The notes beneath the pieces are model-generated. The model saw nothing but the letters and a program-made list of their open reading frames with translations, ran no database searches and was not told the DNA's origin. DNA of 64,000 nt from Bacillota bacterium (lineage in GTDB: Bacteria; Bacillota; UBA4882; UBA8346), in assembly GCA_023435225.1 (NCBI GenBank), contig JAEYRX010000012.1:62001-126000 (forward strand), written 5' to 3'. Position 1 is the stretch's first letter. Every line of letters begins with the position of its first letter. Positions 35,934-45,894 of this stretch are shown here, piece after piece. The position numbers were made by a program, and so were the translations under genes.

Positions 35934-38900
35934 AACCGATTAAACTTATATTTTCGGGTTTAAATAGTTACCGGACCCGACAGGAAATAGATTTTGAATC
36001 TTTGGGAGCGGACGGACTGTTCGGAATCTTTGGCCCCACCGGTAGTGGTAAGTCTTCAATCCTTGATGCTATTACCTTGGCTTTATACGGAGGAGTGGAC
36101 CGGGCCAGTAACAACACCCGGGGAATTATTCATCAACTCGAAAAATCGATAGAGGTTTCATTCCAATTTGAATTGGGCCAAGAACATTACCTGGTTGAGC
36201 GCCGTTATGACCGTAATCCGAAAGATCCGGAAGCGGCTTTGGCTAAACAAGCACGGTTAAGAAAATTAAACGCTAATGGTGAAGAAGTGTTGGCCTCAAA
36301 ACCGCAGGAAGTCACCGCTATGGTAGAAGATATTCTAGGTATAGGTAAAGACGAATTTTCGCGGGCAGTAGTTCTGCCGCAGGGTAAATTCGACCAATTT
36401 TTACGGTTGACCGGCGGTGATCGGGCGGTTATGCTGGAACATCTTTTTAATTTGGAACAGTATGGCGAGGGATTGGTGGCAAAGGTTAAAAACGAGATTG
36501 TCATTCGGGTTGAGCAGTTGCAAAGGATGGAAGGGGAAGAACAGGGTTTGGGTGATTGTTCGGAAGAGGCGATTAATCAGGCTATTAGCAACCTAAAAAC
36601 CAAGAATGAAGAATATACCAATGCCCAACAGGTTTTTGAAATAGCCGAGAAGTCATATAAAGAGGCTGAAGTGGTCCGGGAATTATTTTTAAAACGTAAG
36701 ACCGCTCTGGCAAAGCTCAATCAACTAGAGCAGCAAGATCAAACAATAGAAGAAAAGCAATCCCGGCTGAACGCCGCCGAGCGGGCCGAGCCTTTGCGGG
36801 AATTAATCTCCCGTCAAAAAGAGTTGACCAAAAAAATCAGTGAGGAAAGTATAATTTATCAAAGCAAGACCGGCTTATATTCTGAAGCTACCAACAAACA
36901 AAACGAGGCTAATAAGGTGTTGGAGATTGCCGAGAAAGAATATACCGAACAATTGCCGTATCTACAGGAACGAAAGGCTAAATATCAAGAGGCCCAAGAG
37001 AAACAGAAAAGGCTAATGGATATCCAAAGGAATATTAACGAAAAGCAACAGGAATTGGAAATTATACAAGTTAAGATTGGCGCTAACATCAAAGAAATAA
37101 CCGATTGTAAAAAGTCAATTGATGATACAAAAATAGTATTAAATCTATTACAGCAGGAAAGAGCTAAATACAAAGTGAATCCCGAGGAAAAGGAAGCTGT
37201 TGAGCAAGCTTTAACCGCTTTAACCAGGTTGGAAGATAGTGAAAAAAGGTATCAGGAAAGTAAAGATAATTACAACAACCGGAAGTCGCAGAATGATGGT
37301 AGATGGACTGTTATTGTTGAGAAAGTTCATCTAATGTTGCCGGGGCAATCGATTTCGGCTGGTGATAATCTTGAGGATTTAATAAAATCGTTAATGACTA
37401 AGGCTGAAAAAGAATTAGAAGAGATTCGGCTGGCCTATAAACAGGCTTTGATTGCCAACACAGCAATGGAATTGGTCAAAGAACTCCATGATGGCGAACC
37501 ATGCCCGGTTTGCGGGTCGCGTGAACATCCACTACCAGCTAAAGTTACCGTTGAGATTGAAAAAAGTGAGAATGTCATCAAAACTGCTGAGGAAAAGCTT
37601 AGGGAACTTCGGAACTGGGAGGGAGAACTACTCAAGATATGGCATGATTGGAGTATAAATGAATCACTGGTCAAGGAAGCGCAGGGATTGAATGAGAAAT
37701 GTAAAAAAGACCTTCAAGCTGCCTTGATTGAGTTCGAAAAAGTCCGGGGTAAATATGAACGGGAACAATTGAGAGATCGGAAGCGGGAAATGGTTGATTT
37801 TGAAAAACGGTTACATGCGACCGAGCAAAAACAGGAGGAATTACAAAAGACCCAGCAAGAGCTGGCGGAAAAACTGCAAAGACTGAATGATTCCTTACAG
37901 AAAAATAAAATTACCGAGGTATCGGCCCAGGAAGCTTTGAAGGGTTTTCAGTCACAATTGAATGATATTACAGAAGAACTCAATCAAATTACCAGCGGTA
38001 AAGATCTGGATAATTTAATCCGGGAAATGGTCCAAACATATGATAGTTTGCAAAAGGCGGTTGAGAGCGCCAAAGGGAAAGAAGGGGAAGCTAGGGGTGT
38101 TATGGAAAAGATAGCCCGGGAGATTGCCGCTTTGGAAGCGACTTTGGCAGCTAACCGGAGTGAATTGAATGAAGTCGGTCAGCGTTTAACTGTTGCTTTG
38201 AAGAAGGCAGGTTTTGAAACTGTGGAGGCAGCGGAAGTTGTTCTGCTGGATATGGCCGAACAGCAATTAATCCGCCGGGAGCTTGAGCAATACCGGCAAG
38301 AGGTGGCGGTATCCAAAAGTGAATTGGAACAGCTTGACCTAGAGATAAATAACCGACCATTTGAAGAATCAATATATGAAGAGCTCAAGAGCAAGCGGGA
38401 AACATTATACCAAGAAGCCGAACGGTTTAAGACTGAAACGGCGCTTGCTAAAAATAAAGTGGAAGAGATCCGTGAGAAGCAAGAACGTTGGAATGAGTTG
38501 CAAAAACAGAAAGCGGCGTTAGAAAAACGGAAGAGTTTGGCAGAAGAGTTGGCCAACTTATTACGAGGGCGAAAGTTTGTATCATTCTTGGCCCAGGAAC
38601 ATTTACGGGATATGACTTTGGAGGCTTCCTATCAATTAGGCCGGTTGACCGGACAGAGGTATGCGTTGGAGCTGACCAAGGATAAGGACTGTGAATTTGT
38701 AATTCGTGATGATTATAACGGCGGCAATCGGCGGATGATTAATTCGTTATCGGGTGGAGAGATCTTTATGACTTCGCTGGCGTTGGCTTTGGCGTTGTCA
38801 TCCAAAATCCAGCTACGGGGGAAATATCCGTTGGGATTTTTCTTCCTGGATGAGGGGTTTGGCAGTTTGGATGAGGAGAAATTGGACAAGGTGATGAATG

Positions 38901-39040
38901 CTTTGGAGAAGTTACATAACCCGAACCGGATGGTAGGGATTATCAGTCATGTACGGGAGATGAAGGAACGGCTACCAAGGTATTTGGAAGTTGTGGCGGC
39001 TGGAGAAGATGGGAGTGGAAGTAAAATTAGGGTTTGTTAG
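35930..39040 (+). CDS. sbcC: Nuclease SbcCD subunit C
   Basis: The Rad50/SMC-like ATPase partner of SbcD, 1036 residues. Walker A is GPTGSGKSS at 35-43. Long coiled coils flank the zinc-hook CPVC at residue 525, through which two molecules dimerise. The ABC signature SLSGGE lies near 940 and the Walker B FFLDEGFGSLDEE near 975. The start is TTG, overlapping the sbcD stop, with GGAGGTGAGG upstream. Length and motif order are complete. Confidence 0.96.
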   Translation: MKPIKLIFSGLNSYRTRQEIDFESLGADGLFGIFGPTGSGKSSILDAITLALYGGVDRASNNTRGIIHQLEKSIEVSFQFELGQEHYLVERRYDRNPKDPEAALAKQARLRKLNANGEEVLASKPQEVTAMVEDILGIGKDEFSRAVVLPQGKFDQFLRLTGGDRAVMLEHLFNLEQYGEGLVAKVKNEIVIRVEQLQRMEGEEQGLGDCSEEAINQAISNLKTKNEEYTNAQQVFEIAEKSYKEAEVVRELFLKRKTALAKLNQLEQQDQTIEEKQSRLNAAERAEPLRELISRQKELTKKISEESIIYQSKTGLYSEATNKQNEANKVLEIAEKEYTEQLPYLQERKAKYQEAQEKQKRLMDIQRNINEKQQELEIIQVKIGANIKEITDCKKSIDDTKIVLNLLQQERAKYKVNPEEKEAVEQALTALTRLEDSEKRYQESKDNYNNRKSQNDGRWTVIVEKVHLMLPGQSISAGDNLEDLIKSLMTKAEKELEEIRLAYKQALIANTAMELVKELHDGEPCPVCGSREHPLPAKVTVEIEKSENVIKTAEEKLRELRNWEGELLKIWHDWSINESLVKEAQGLNEKCKKDLQAALIEFEKVRGKYEREQLRDRKREMVDFEKRLHATEQKQEELQKTQQELAEKLQRLNDSLQKNKITEVSAQEALKGFQSQLNDITEELNQITSGKDLDNLIREMVQTYDSLQKAVESAKGKEGEARGVMEKIAREIAALEATLAANRSELNEVGQRLTVALKKAGFETVEAAEVVLLDMAEQQLIRRELEQYRQEVAVSKSELEQLDLEINNRPFEESIYEELKSKRETLYQEAERFKTETALAKNKVEEIREKQERWNELQKQKAALEKRKSLAEELANLLRGRKFVSFLAQEHLRDMTLEASYQLGRLTGQRYALELTKDKDCEFVIRDDYNGGNRRMINSLSGGEIFMTSLALALALSSKIQLRGKYPLGFFFLDEGFGSLDEEKLDKVMNALEKLHNPNRMVGIISHVREMKERLPRYLEVVAAGEDGSGSKIRVC

Positions 39041-39049
39041 CATCTGTAA

Positions 39050-39290
39050 CACTCGAGAGTGGATAAGAAGCTTTGCCGGATTGGGTTTGCTGCGTTGCTC
39101 TGTCGCTCCGATACTCACCGTACATCGAGTACGGTTCCGTTTCTCGCTCGGTCGCGCCTTGCACATCACCGCTTTTGACGACGCTAATGTCTAGTCAGGA
39201 AGTTCATCCAATCCGTCAAGATCATCCCGGCGCACCGCTGTGAAGGCGCCGGAGAACATCAATTTAGGCTGAAGTTGATTCGCTTACTTA
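39050..39290. repeat. GC-rich palindromic intergenic block
   Basis: The 357-base gap after sbcC is notably richer in G and C than its surroundings and holds CCGTACATCGAGTACGG (a palindrome) between CTGCGTTGCTCTGTCGCTCC and CTCGGTCGCGCCTTGC. This composition looks like a dispersed intergenic repeat. No other copy lies in the window. Apparent short frames over it are not convincing genes. Confidence 0.45.
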
Positions 39291-39397
39291 ATGCGTTTTA
39301 TTATTAGGGGTTATTAAGTTTAAAAGAAGTCAAATTTACAAAGAAGATAAACATAAGGAGTATGAGTTTGGGTGATGAGTAAAGGAGGAGAATCATT

Positions 39398-40441
39398 ATG
39401 ACTGATTTTAGCAAGATACGGTATAGTTGTGATAAGTCAAGTGAGATATCAAGTAGGCTGATTGATGAATTTTTGTTGCAGCTATGCGGGGAAGAGGAAG
39501 GATTGGACAAGAAGTTCGATACGATGCTGGCCGATTATGCTCATATATTGCAAAAAATGCCGGAGAATTGGTCACTATGGTTAAAGTCGCAGTATATCGT
39601 CTTTCAGCTTTTCCGTCAAAACGGGTTGGCTGCTAAATATCTTAATCATTTTCAAATGCGACGGCGCAGCACTAAGGAACAAGAATACTTACAATTCCAA
39701 ATTGAGCATCCCTGGCGTTTTGTGTTTTGCTTTATTGAGGAAACACCGAAAGACTGTTTTTTCGAAATGAGGGATATTTTAACGGAAGAGAAATTCCTTT
39801 TGTATTCGCCGGGGGTGGCGGAGATCGAAAAACAAAAGGGACCCATGTCGTTATATTTTTTGTTGATTGGCTTTAACGGTGATTGCTGGCAGTGTTATGG
39901 CACTAATAGTTACTTTAAAGGCATTCAGCCCTTCGATATACTCTTCTTTGCTGAACAGCTTAAACCAGGTCTGCGTTCTGAGGATGAGCTGGCGAAACTG
40001 ATTGCGGAAAACCCGCTTCCTTTTATGATGCTTTGGGCCGGGGCGGAGCTACCATTGACTGTTCACAAGGAAAATATTTTAGTTATCATAAGTTCCAGCC
40101 TTGAGCAAAAAGAATTGGAAATGGAAAAATTCAGCCGGGATTTTATAGTGGCGCAAAAGCCTACGGTTTATAGGTTTGCCCTTAAAGAATGGGATGGTTT
40201 CCCTCACTTTTGTCAGTGTTTTTATGATGAAGAGCGGAAGATATTATCCCTAAACGCCATGACCGAACGGGGATACGAGAGATTGAGAAAGGTTTTAAAT
40301 CAATTGGGATATAAGTTTTTAGAGGAACCGGATCTCCGGGTTACTCCGGCGATGTTTTCACTGGCCCGGGAAGTGTTGGGACGGGAAATTGAAATTAATC
40401 CTTATGAGAAACTTTTTACTGAAAAACCAGAAGTAGAGTAA
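39398..40441 (+). CDS. hypothetical protein
   Basis: A 347-residue soluble protein with a strong start (AAAGGAGGAG before ATG). It is helical for the first 100 residues and mixed after that, with several aromatic and cysteine positions (DCWQCYG, FCQCFYDEER). There is no signal peptide or membrane segment, and no recognised family. The ordinary codon use and good ribosome site make it a real gene. It stands alone between sbcC and the AraC regulator. Confidence 0.7.
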   Translation: MTDFSKIRYSCDKSSEISSRLIDEFLLQLCGEEEGLDKKFDTMLADYAHILQKMPENWSLWLKSQYIVFQLFRQNGLAAKYLNHFQMRRRSTKEQEYLQFQIEHPWRFVFCFIEETPKDCFFEMRDILTEEKFLLYSPGVAEIEKQKGPMSLYFLLIGFNGDCWQCYGTNSYFKGIQPFDILFFAEQLKPGLRSEDELAKLIAENPLPFMMLWAGAELPLTVHKENILVIISSSLEQKELEMEKFSRDFIVAQKPTVYRFALKEWDGFPHFCQCFYDEERKILSLNAMTERGYERLRKVLNQLGYKFLEEPDLRVTPAMFSLAREVLGREIEINPYEKLFTEKPEVE

Positions 40442-40573
40442 AAAATAAGAACAGGATATATTAGTGTGAATTCGTGTGTATTAGTGGTTAGACCAATTGT
40501 TGTTACTACCTAACAAAACTGGTATAATAAAACTATAATTGATTTATAACAAGACGAAGGATTAAATATCCCA

Positions 40574-41725
40574 ATGGATCTACCAATAACAAAAAAAATA
40601 GCATCTTTTTTTGAACATAATAAAATCGTTTTTATCTGCTTGCTTATACTCCCTCTTTTTACATTACTTATTCCGCTCATCATTCTGACCAACCAAAATC
40701 TGGTTATCATCCCGGCTGATGATATCGGAAACCTGATAAGCGCAATTACCGACAACCAATGGAATGGGAATTCCACCATTAATGAGTTCGCTTGTGACAA
40801 AAATGGTTTAGTATTAAAATATTCTTTGAAAGAAGGAGCCCCCAATCCTTTAGTATTTACCACTTTAAACCTTGGTTCCGTCGAAAATCCCTTGGACCTT
40901 TCCGGTTATGACTCGTTGTCATTACAGATTAAAGAAGCAACCACTAAACGGTTTATGATCTTCATCAAAACTTTTTTGCCGGGAGTTTCCCTGCCTGGGT
41001 CCAACAATGCCCAGACACTCCGTCATAATCAGTATATACTTCAACTTATCCCCGGACGCCATCAGTATGAAATTAAATTAGAAAATTTTACGACCCAGTC
41101 TTGGTGGAGCGAGTCCATGAATGTTAATAGAGAGTTGCTTCCGAATGAATCGTTCCGGAAGGTTATAGCTTTTGATATGCAGTTTAACCGGGAGGGTTCA
41201 AATTATATAATAAACAAACCCGAAAGTATAACTGTTGAGAAGGTTTCATTTCACCGGACGCCTTCTCCTATCAATTACATATTAATCGGTATAATTATTC
41301 TTTATTATTTAGGTTTTGGCGGAGTTTACATTAATAAAACTCTACAAATGAAGAAAGAGAAACTTCCGCAGCGGAAAAACCTGGAACTTGCTTCTTACCG
41401 AGAAAAAGACCTGCTCCGAATTAAAGAGTTTATTGCCGCCAACTATCAATTGGCCGATATTTCCACCAAAATGATAGCTGATAGACTCGGTATTACTTCA
41501 GCCAGGGTCTTTGAATTACTTAAAGAAGAATACCATCTAACTTTCAAACAACTTATCAATAAAATGAGAATTGATGAAGCTAAAAGGCTTTTAATTGAGA
41601 CCGATCTTCGAATAACTGAAATTGCCATGAATCTAGGTTTTAATAGTGTTTCATACTTTAATAACCTCTTTAAAAGATGTGAAGGAGAACCTCCATCTGA
41701 TTACCGGGAAAAAAGAAAGAAATAG
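40574..41725 (+). CDS. membrane-anchored AraC-family regulator with outer sensor domain
   Basis: A 383-residue protein. A helix at about 18-42 and another at about 234-252 bracket an outside domain of some 190 beta-rich residues (LDLSGYDSLSLQIKEATTKRFMIFIKTF), similar in style to CIA30/CBM11 jelly-roll folds. The inner C-terminal 100 residues are an AraC DNA-binding domain: ISTKMIADRLGITSARVFELLKEE, then ITEIAMNLGFNSVSYFNNLFKR. This makes a one-component transmembrane regulator. It is followed by a GH8 glycosidase and a deacetylase, so it may sense polysaccharide and control them. The ATG at 40574 is preceded by AAGGATTAAATATCCC. Confidence 0.82.
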   Translation: MDLPITKKIASFFEHNKIVFICLLILPLFTLLIPLIILTNQNLVIIPADDIGNLISAITDNQWNGNSTINEFACDKNGLVLKYSLKEGAPNPLVFTTLNLGSVENPLDLSGYDSLSLQIKEATTKRFMIFIKTFLPGVSLPGSNNAQTLRHNQYILQLIPGRHQYEIKLENFTTQSWWSESMNVNRELLPNESFRKVIAFDMQFNREGSNYIINKPESITVEKVSFHRTPSPINYILIGIIILYYLGFGGVYINKTLQMKKEKLPQRKNLELASYREKDLLRIKEFIAANYQLADISTKMIADRLGITSARVFELLKEEYHLTFKQLINKMRIDEAKRLLIETDLRITEIAMNLGFNSVSYFNNLFKRCEGEPPSDYREKRKK

Positions 41726-41888
41726 AAAATAAAATTATTGAATTTCAAATATTTTCCCTCCAAATTGCAAGTATTGGAGGTTGAATTATATAAAATTAGA
41801 TTATCGCGAATACGATTACCGAATACAGTATGTGACTGGTTCGGTAATTTTTACGCGTACTAAATTTCTGTAGCGGAGGAGTAGATCA

Positions 41889-43139
41889 ATGAAAAAACAA
41901 AAGTATCACTGCTTTATCCTTATTGTGTTTTTAGTTTTTTGCTTAAGCCTGACTTTTTCAATTTGTTCGGTAGGTGCTACCAATACTAGCGGGGCAGCAG
42001 CTATAACCGGTAACTATCGAAATCTTTTCGCCGAAATCGGCAAAGGCGATGCCGAAATAGCTGAAAAAATTAATGCTGCCTGGAACCAGTTCTTCTATGG
42101 AGATAAAGACAGAGAGCGGATTTATTATGAAGTCGGTGACGATATGGCTTACATCAAAGACATTGGGAACGGTGATATCAGATCCGAAGGTATGAGTTAC
42201 GGAATGATGATCTGTGTCCAGTTGGACAAGAAAAAAGAATTTGATAAGATTTGGAAATGGGCCAAAACCTATATGTACTATACTTCTGGACAATATAAAG
42301 GATATTTTGCCTGGCAGTGTAAAGATAATGGCTCTAAAATAGGCGGTAGCCCGACTCCGGCCTCTGATGGAGAAGAGTATTTCGCTACTGCGCTTATTTT
42401 TGCCGCCAAACGTTGGGGTAATGGCAGTGGAATATACGACTATACAACCGAAGCTCAGAATTTGCTCCATGAAATGTTGCACCATGGAGATAACGGAGTT
42501 TACGAGAATATGTTCAATCTAACCCATAATCAAGTTGTATTTTGCCCTACATTCGGCACGAGTTCACAGTTTACCGATCCTTCTTACCATCTGCCGGCTT
42601 TTTATGAAGTATGGGCTAGATTTGCAAAGTCATCAGCTGATCGAGAAAAATGGCTGACGATAGCCGATACCAGCCGGAAGTTTTTTGTAAAAACCTCTAA
42701 CCCGGAAACCGGATTATCTCCTGATTATGCCAATTGGGATGGTTCACCCAGAGTACAAGAGGGTGAACATCAATATTTCTGCTATGATGCTTGGCGGGTA
42801 ATAGCTAATGCCGCCGTGGATTATGCTTGGTGGAAAAAGGATGATTTTGAACCGGTGTTTGCCGACCGTATTCAGGCTTTCTTTAATAAAGAAGGTATCA
42901 CTTCATACGGCAACTTATGGAAGCTGGATGGTAATATTAAGGGAGGTGACCATTCCACCGGTTTGGTGGCCATGAATGCCGTAGCTTCACTAGCGGCTAC
43001 CAATAAAGAAGTGCGCGATAAATTTGTCAATGAGTTATGGAAAGTCGGTATTCCCAGCGGAACATGGCGTTACTACGACGGTACTCTTTATTTAATGGCT
43101 TTACTTAATTGCAGCGGTAATTTCAAGGCTTATTTTTAA
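41889..43139 (+). CDS. Glycoside hydrolase family 8, exo-oligoxylanase-like
   Basis: A 416-residue secreted enzyme. Signal peptide to about residue 30. The GH8 (alpha/alpha)6 barrel has general acid Glu100 in RSEGMSYGMM and the SDGEEYFATAL segment with Asp160. The segments NLTHNQVVFCPTFG, YHLPAFYEVWARFA, LSPDYANWDGSP and DAWRVIANAAVDYAWW fit the reducing-end xylose-releasing exo-oligoxylanase branch better than cellulose-synthesis BcsZ. That subgroup call is from memory of family motifs. The ATG follows CGGAGGAG. It is likely controlled by the upstream membrane AraC regulator. Confidence 0.88.
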   Translation: MKKQKYHCFILIVFLVFCLSLTFSICSVGATNTSGAAAITGNYRNLFAEIGKGDAEIAEKINAAWNQFFYGDKDRERIYYEVGDDMAYIKDIGNGDIRSEGMSYGMMICVQLDKKKEFDKIWKWAKTYMYYTSGQYKGYFAWQCKDNGSKIGGSPTPASDGEEYFATALIFAAKRWGNGSGIYDYTTEAQNLLHEMLHHGDNGVYENMFNLTHNQVVFCPTFGTSSQFTDPSYHLPAFYEVWARFAKSSADREKWLTIADTSRKFFVKTSNPETGLSPDYANWDGSPRVQEGEHQYFCYDAWRVIANAAVDYAWWKKDDFEPVFADRIQAFFNKEGITSYGNLWKLDGNIKGGDHSTGLVAMNAVASLAATNKEVRDKFVNELWKVGIPSGTWRYYDGTLYLMALLNCSGNFKAYF

Positions 43140-43177
43140 ATAATACTGGTAATAAATATAAGAAAGGAGGAATGGAT

Positions 43178-43306
43178 ATGCAGCTATATAGCGTATTACT
43201 TATCGGATGCGTTCTTTCTTTTTGTTTTGCGCCGGCTTAGCGACTGAAATCCCACAATTAAATAATTGTGTAGCATTTGAGTTGCCGGTTCCGGATTTGA
43301 AATGAA
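43178..43306 (+). pseudogene. short secreted-peptide ORF, early stop
   Basis: AAAGGAGG precedes ATG 43178, which encodes a 20-residue signal-like peptide (MQLYSVLLIGCVLSFCF) and stops at TAG 43238. In another frame the sequence continues AGLATEIPQLNNCVAFELPVPDLK to TGA 43304-43306. A single shift in the TTTTTG run would give a 42-residue exported peptide or the stump of a larger gene. The rest of the gap to 43345 shows nothing. Confidence 0.4.
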
Positions 43307-43345
43307 CCCTTTATTTTAGAAATAAAAGGGAGGGAAGTTTTTACG

Positions 43346-44401
43346 ATGAAAAAGAATTTATATCTGTTAGTTCTGTTATTACTACCGATTTTATTCTGTT
43401 CACAAGGAGTCTTTTCCATGGACAATCGAAGTCCGAATATATCAGGTCTACCAATACTCCAAGTTAAAGATATTCCAAAGCCGGCGGGTGAACCGGGTAA
43501 TTTAGTAGTGCTTGATTGGGCCGGTTTTAAAAGCGCTGTCACCTATACATACGACGATGCCCAACCATCTCATGTTGCTCATTATGCGGAGTTACAGGCA
43601 ACCGGAGTTCCTATGACCTTTTTTGTTTCCAGTAATGTCAATTGGCTCCCCAATTCCGACCCGTTCTGGGCCCAGGTAGTTAAGGACGGTAATGAAATCG
43701 GGAACCATACCGTCAGCCACCCTTATTCCAGCCTAAATGGAAGTTGTTTTGGGAAACCGCTGGATAGTATTGATGCCGAAATTGATGAATGTACGAAATA
43801 CATTATCGAACGTTTCGGACAATCAGACGTCTGGACAATGGCTGCTCCTTACGGAGACAAGGGATATAAAGAATATGCCAAAACCAGACTTTTCTTAAAC
43901 CGTGGTGTGAACAGCGGAACTATTGCGCCCAACGATGATTCCGATCCCTTCAATATGCCTTGTTTTATGGCAAATGGAGGGGAGAGCGCCACTGTTTTTA
44001 ACAGAGAGATTGATTCGGCCGAATCGGAAGGAAAATGGCTTATTTTTCTCTTCCATTCCATCGATCCAACTAGTGATAAATGGTATGCTACGGTAGATAT
44101 CGCCGAAATTACTCAAAGTATTGACCATGCTAAATCCTTGGGTGATATATGGATTGATACGTTCGCTAATGTCGGGGCCTATTGGATGGGGCAAAAGCTA
44201 CTTACATCCGCGACTCCAACCAAGTCCGGTGATGAACTGACTTGGACCTGGACTTTGCCGGAACATTTTCCTAAAGGGAAATATCTGCGAGTAAAAGTGG
44301 ATGGAGGAACTCTTAAACAGGGCGGAAAAGTCTTGGAATGGGATAGCCACGGTTATTATGAAATAGCGCTGGATGAGGGGTCGTTAACTTTAGTACCGTA
44401 A
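43346..44401 (+). CDS. secreted polysaccharide deacetylase (CE4)
   Basis: A 351-residue exported protein. Signal peptide to about residue 24. The NodB-type domain has motif 1 TYDDA with Asp70/Asp71 and motif 2 HTVSHP with His121 and His125, the metal ligands. AAPYGDKG near 167 stands for motif 3. The C-terminal 75 residues form a separate beta domain. It would remove acetyl groups from xylan- or peptidoglycan-like polymers. Adjacency to a GH8 exo-oligoxylanase suggests acetyl-xylan oligosaccharides, which is inference. The ATG follows GGGAGGG. Confidence 0.87.
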   Translation: MKKNLYLLVLLLLPILFCSQGVFSMDNRSPNISGLPILQVKDIPKPAGEPGNLVVLDWAGFKSAVTYTYDDAQPSHVAHYAELQATGVPMTFFVSSNVNWLPNSDPFWAQVVKDGNEIGNHTVSHPYSSLNGSCFGKPLDSIDAEIDECTKYIIERFGQSDVWTMAAPYGDKGYKEYAKTRLFLNRGVNSGTIAPNDDSDPFNMPCFMANGGESATVFNREIDSAESEGKWLIFLFHSIDPTSDKWYATVDIAEITQSIDHAKSLGDIWIDTFANVGAYWMGQKLLTSATPTKSGDELTWTWTLPEHFPKGKYLRVKVDGGTLKQGGKVLEWDSHGYYEIALDEGSLTLVP

Positions 44402-44596
44402 TGATTAAGAACAGAGAGATAATTAAAATACTTGGCCATCACTTGTTAATACAGGTGGAGGCTTATTTTTTGGTCTTTCTAGAGTCTTCTACTTTTTTTT
44501 ATTAAACTTTTTCCACCAAACATTCGATATATTAAATGAATAGAATTAACTAAAATATTTGCATCCAAAAATTTATATGAAAGGAGAACTATTTAT

Positions 44597-45448
44597 ATGC
44601 GAGTCGTGAATAACGGCTTTACCGGGGGCCAGACTTTGGCCAATTATCTTAATAACGCTTCCAACCAAGATAACTTAATCAGCATTATGAATAAAAATGC
44701 AGGTCAAAAGCAAAAACTCACTTTTACCCCAAATATTAGCCCGGTGGCTGCCGGCATTATTAACAACAAAAATCAAGGGATTTACGATCCGGTTACCGGC
44801 ACCTGGAGCAGTTCCGGCAACCAATCAGTAGCTTTAAAAAATTTGGAGGACCGCCAGACTTATAACCAGCTCATTAAAGACGCTCTGGCTAACGAAGGAA
44901 TCAAACTTTCCGCCGGTGATAAGTTGACTTTAACCTTTGATAAGGACGGACAAGTTTCGGTCTCCGGTATCAGCGATCAAACCAAAAAAGCCAAGATTGA
45001 AGCAACTTTGAATAATGCTTTGAAGGATGACAGTACGGGACTGATGATGCATATTTTATCGGTGAAATCGATGAACGGACAAGAGATTCCCGAAATTTTA
45101 ACAAAGTGGATGGTGTATGATTTCATAAAGGAACAGGCCGGCCAGGATATTAGCGAGTTGAAGTTGGTCGATGGAGTAATCACCGGCGCTAATGAAAAAC
45201 TGCAAGAGATCCTTGACGGTAAAGTAGATTTCGGCGATAATAGCGAGTACGCTCAGGAGATTTTAAGCAAATTAAAATCCGTTTTGGCTGCTGGAACTGA
45301 TAAAATACCGGATATGGAACTTAGTATTGATTATCAAAACGGTTCTTTAGTCGATATCGGCGTGGATAACGGTTTCGGACCGGCGCAGTTAAGCACCTGG
45401 TTTGCCGGTTTTATATCCGGAAAATCAACCTGGAACTTTCAAGCTTAA
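44597..45448 (+). CDS. hypothetical protein
   Basis: A 283-residue soluble protein without signal peptide, rich in Asn, Gln and Leu, with LTLTFDKDGQVSVSGISDQ and YDPVTGTWSSSGNQ segments. It loosely resembles Firmicutes proteins of unknown function that carry a calcium-like KDGQ loop, but I cannot assign a family. The ribosome site AAAGGAG is good. A terminator at 45495 closes it. Confidence 0.65.
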   Translation: MRVVNNGFTGGQTLANYLNNASNQDNLISIMNKNAGQKQKLTFTPNISPVAAGIINNKNQGIYDPVTGTWSSSGNQSVALKNLEDRQTYNQLIKDALANEGIKLSAGDKLTLTFDKDGQVSVSGISDQTKKAKIEATLNNALKDDSTGLMMHILSVKSMNGQEIPEILTKWMVYDFIKEQAGQDISELKLVDGVITGANEKLQEILDGKVDFGDNSEYAQEILSKLKSVLAAGTDKIPDMELSIDYQNGSLVDIGVDNGFGPAQLSTWFAGFISGKSTWNFQA

Positions 45449-45494
45449 TATTCATCAGCCTGGACCGGTTTTTGAGGAGGGCTGAACAGAGAAG

Positions 45495-45532
45495 AACCCC
45501 TTGTCTTAACAAATAGGATAAGGGGTTTTTGC
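45495..45532 (+). terminator. rho-independent terminator
   Basis: AACCCCTTGTC pairs with GATAAGGGGTT, then TTT. Nearly the same hairpin closes transcripts at 60356 and 62598. Confidence 0.92.
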
Positions 45533-45630
45533 GTGAAATATATGCGTGTAGTGGATTTTAGGCTTATGGAGGTGGAGTCGGATAAAAAGTGCCGGTTTTT
45601 TTTAAGCTTAATAGTGCTGTTAAGAATCCT

Positions 45631-45703
45631 TAAAATGTATCGCATGCGATAATATGAAAATTTAGAAAACTCTGCTACGATTTTTGGTGGCAGAGTTTTT
45701 TAT
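45631..45703 (+). promoter_or_regulatory. palindrome-plus-hairpin element, copy A
   Basis: TATCGCATGCGATA at 45638-45651 is followed by ATATGAAAATTT and a stem AAAACTCTGC (45666-45675) / GCAGAGTTTT (45690-45699) with a T tail. The nearest plus-strand reading frames downstream are the broken ORF at 45895 and the kinase at 46266. A 57-residue frame starting just after the hairpin has no ribosome site and is doubtful. Confidence 0.8.
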
Positions 45704-45894
45704 GAGTCGCCGGATATTACAAGTAATAATTTTTTGTTTATTTATTTTGTTATCTAAACTCTTCTCGAATAAGGCCTTTGTTTATTTTAATCTTAAAATC
45801 TATTTAGTGGTGGATAAGTGGCAAGCGATAAAATGGAAACAGAGGAATGTAATTTTCACAATACATAATTAGAATACGCCGTGAAAGACAGGAG

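Noticed and set aside
45684..45872. 62-residue frame after element copy A
   Set aside because: It starts inside the hairpin, lacks a ribosome site and shows no protein-like conservation that I can recognise.
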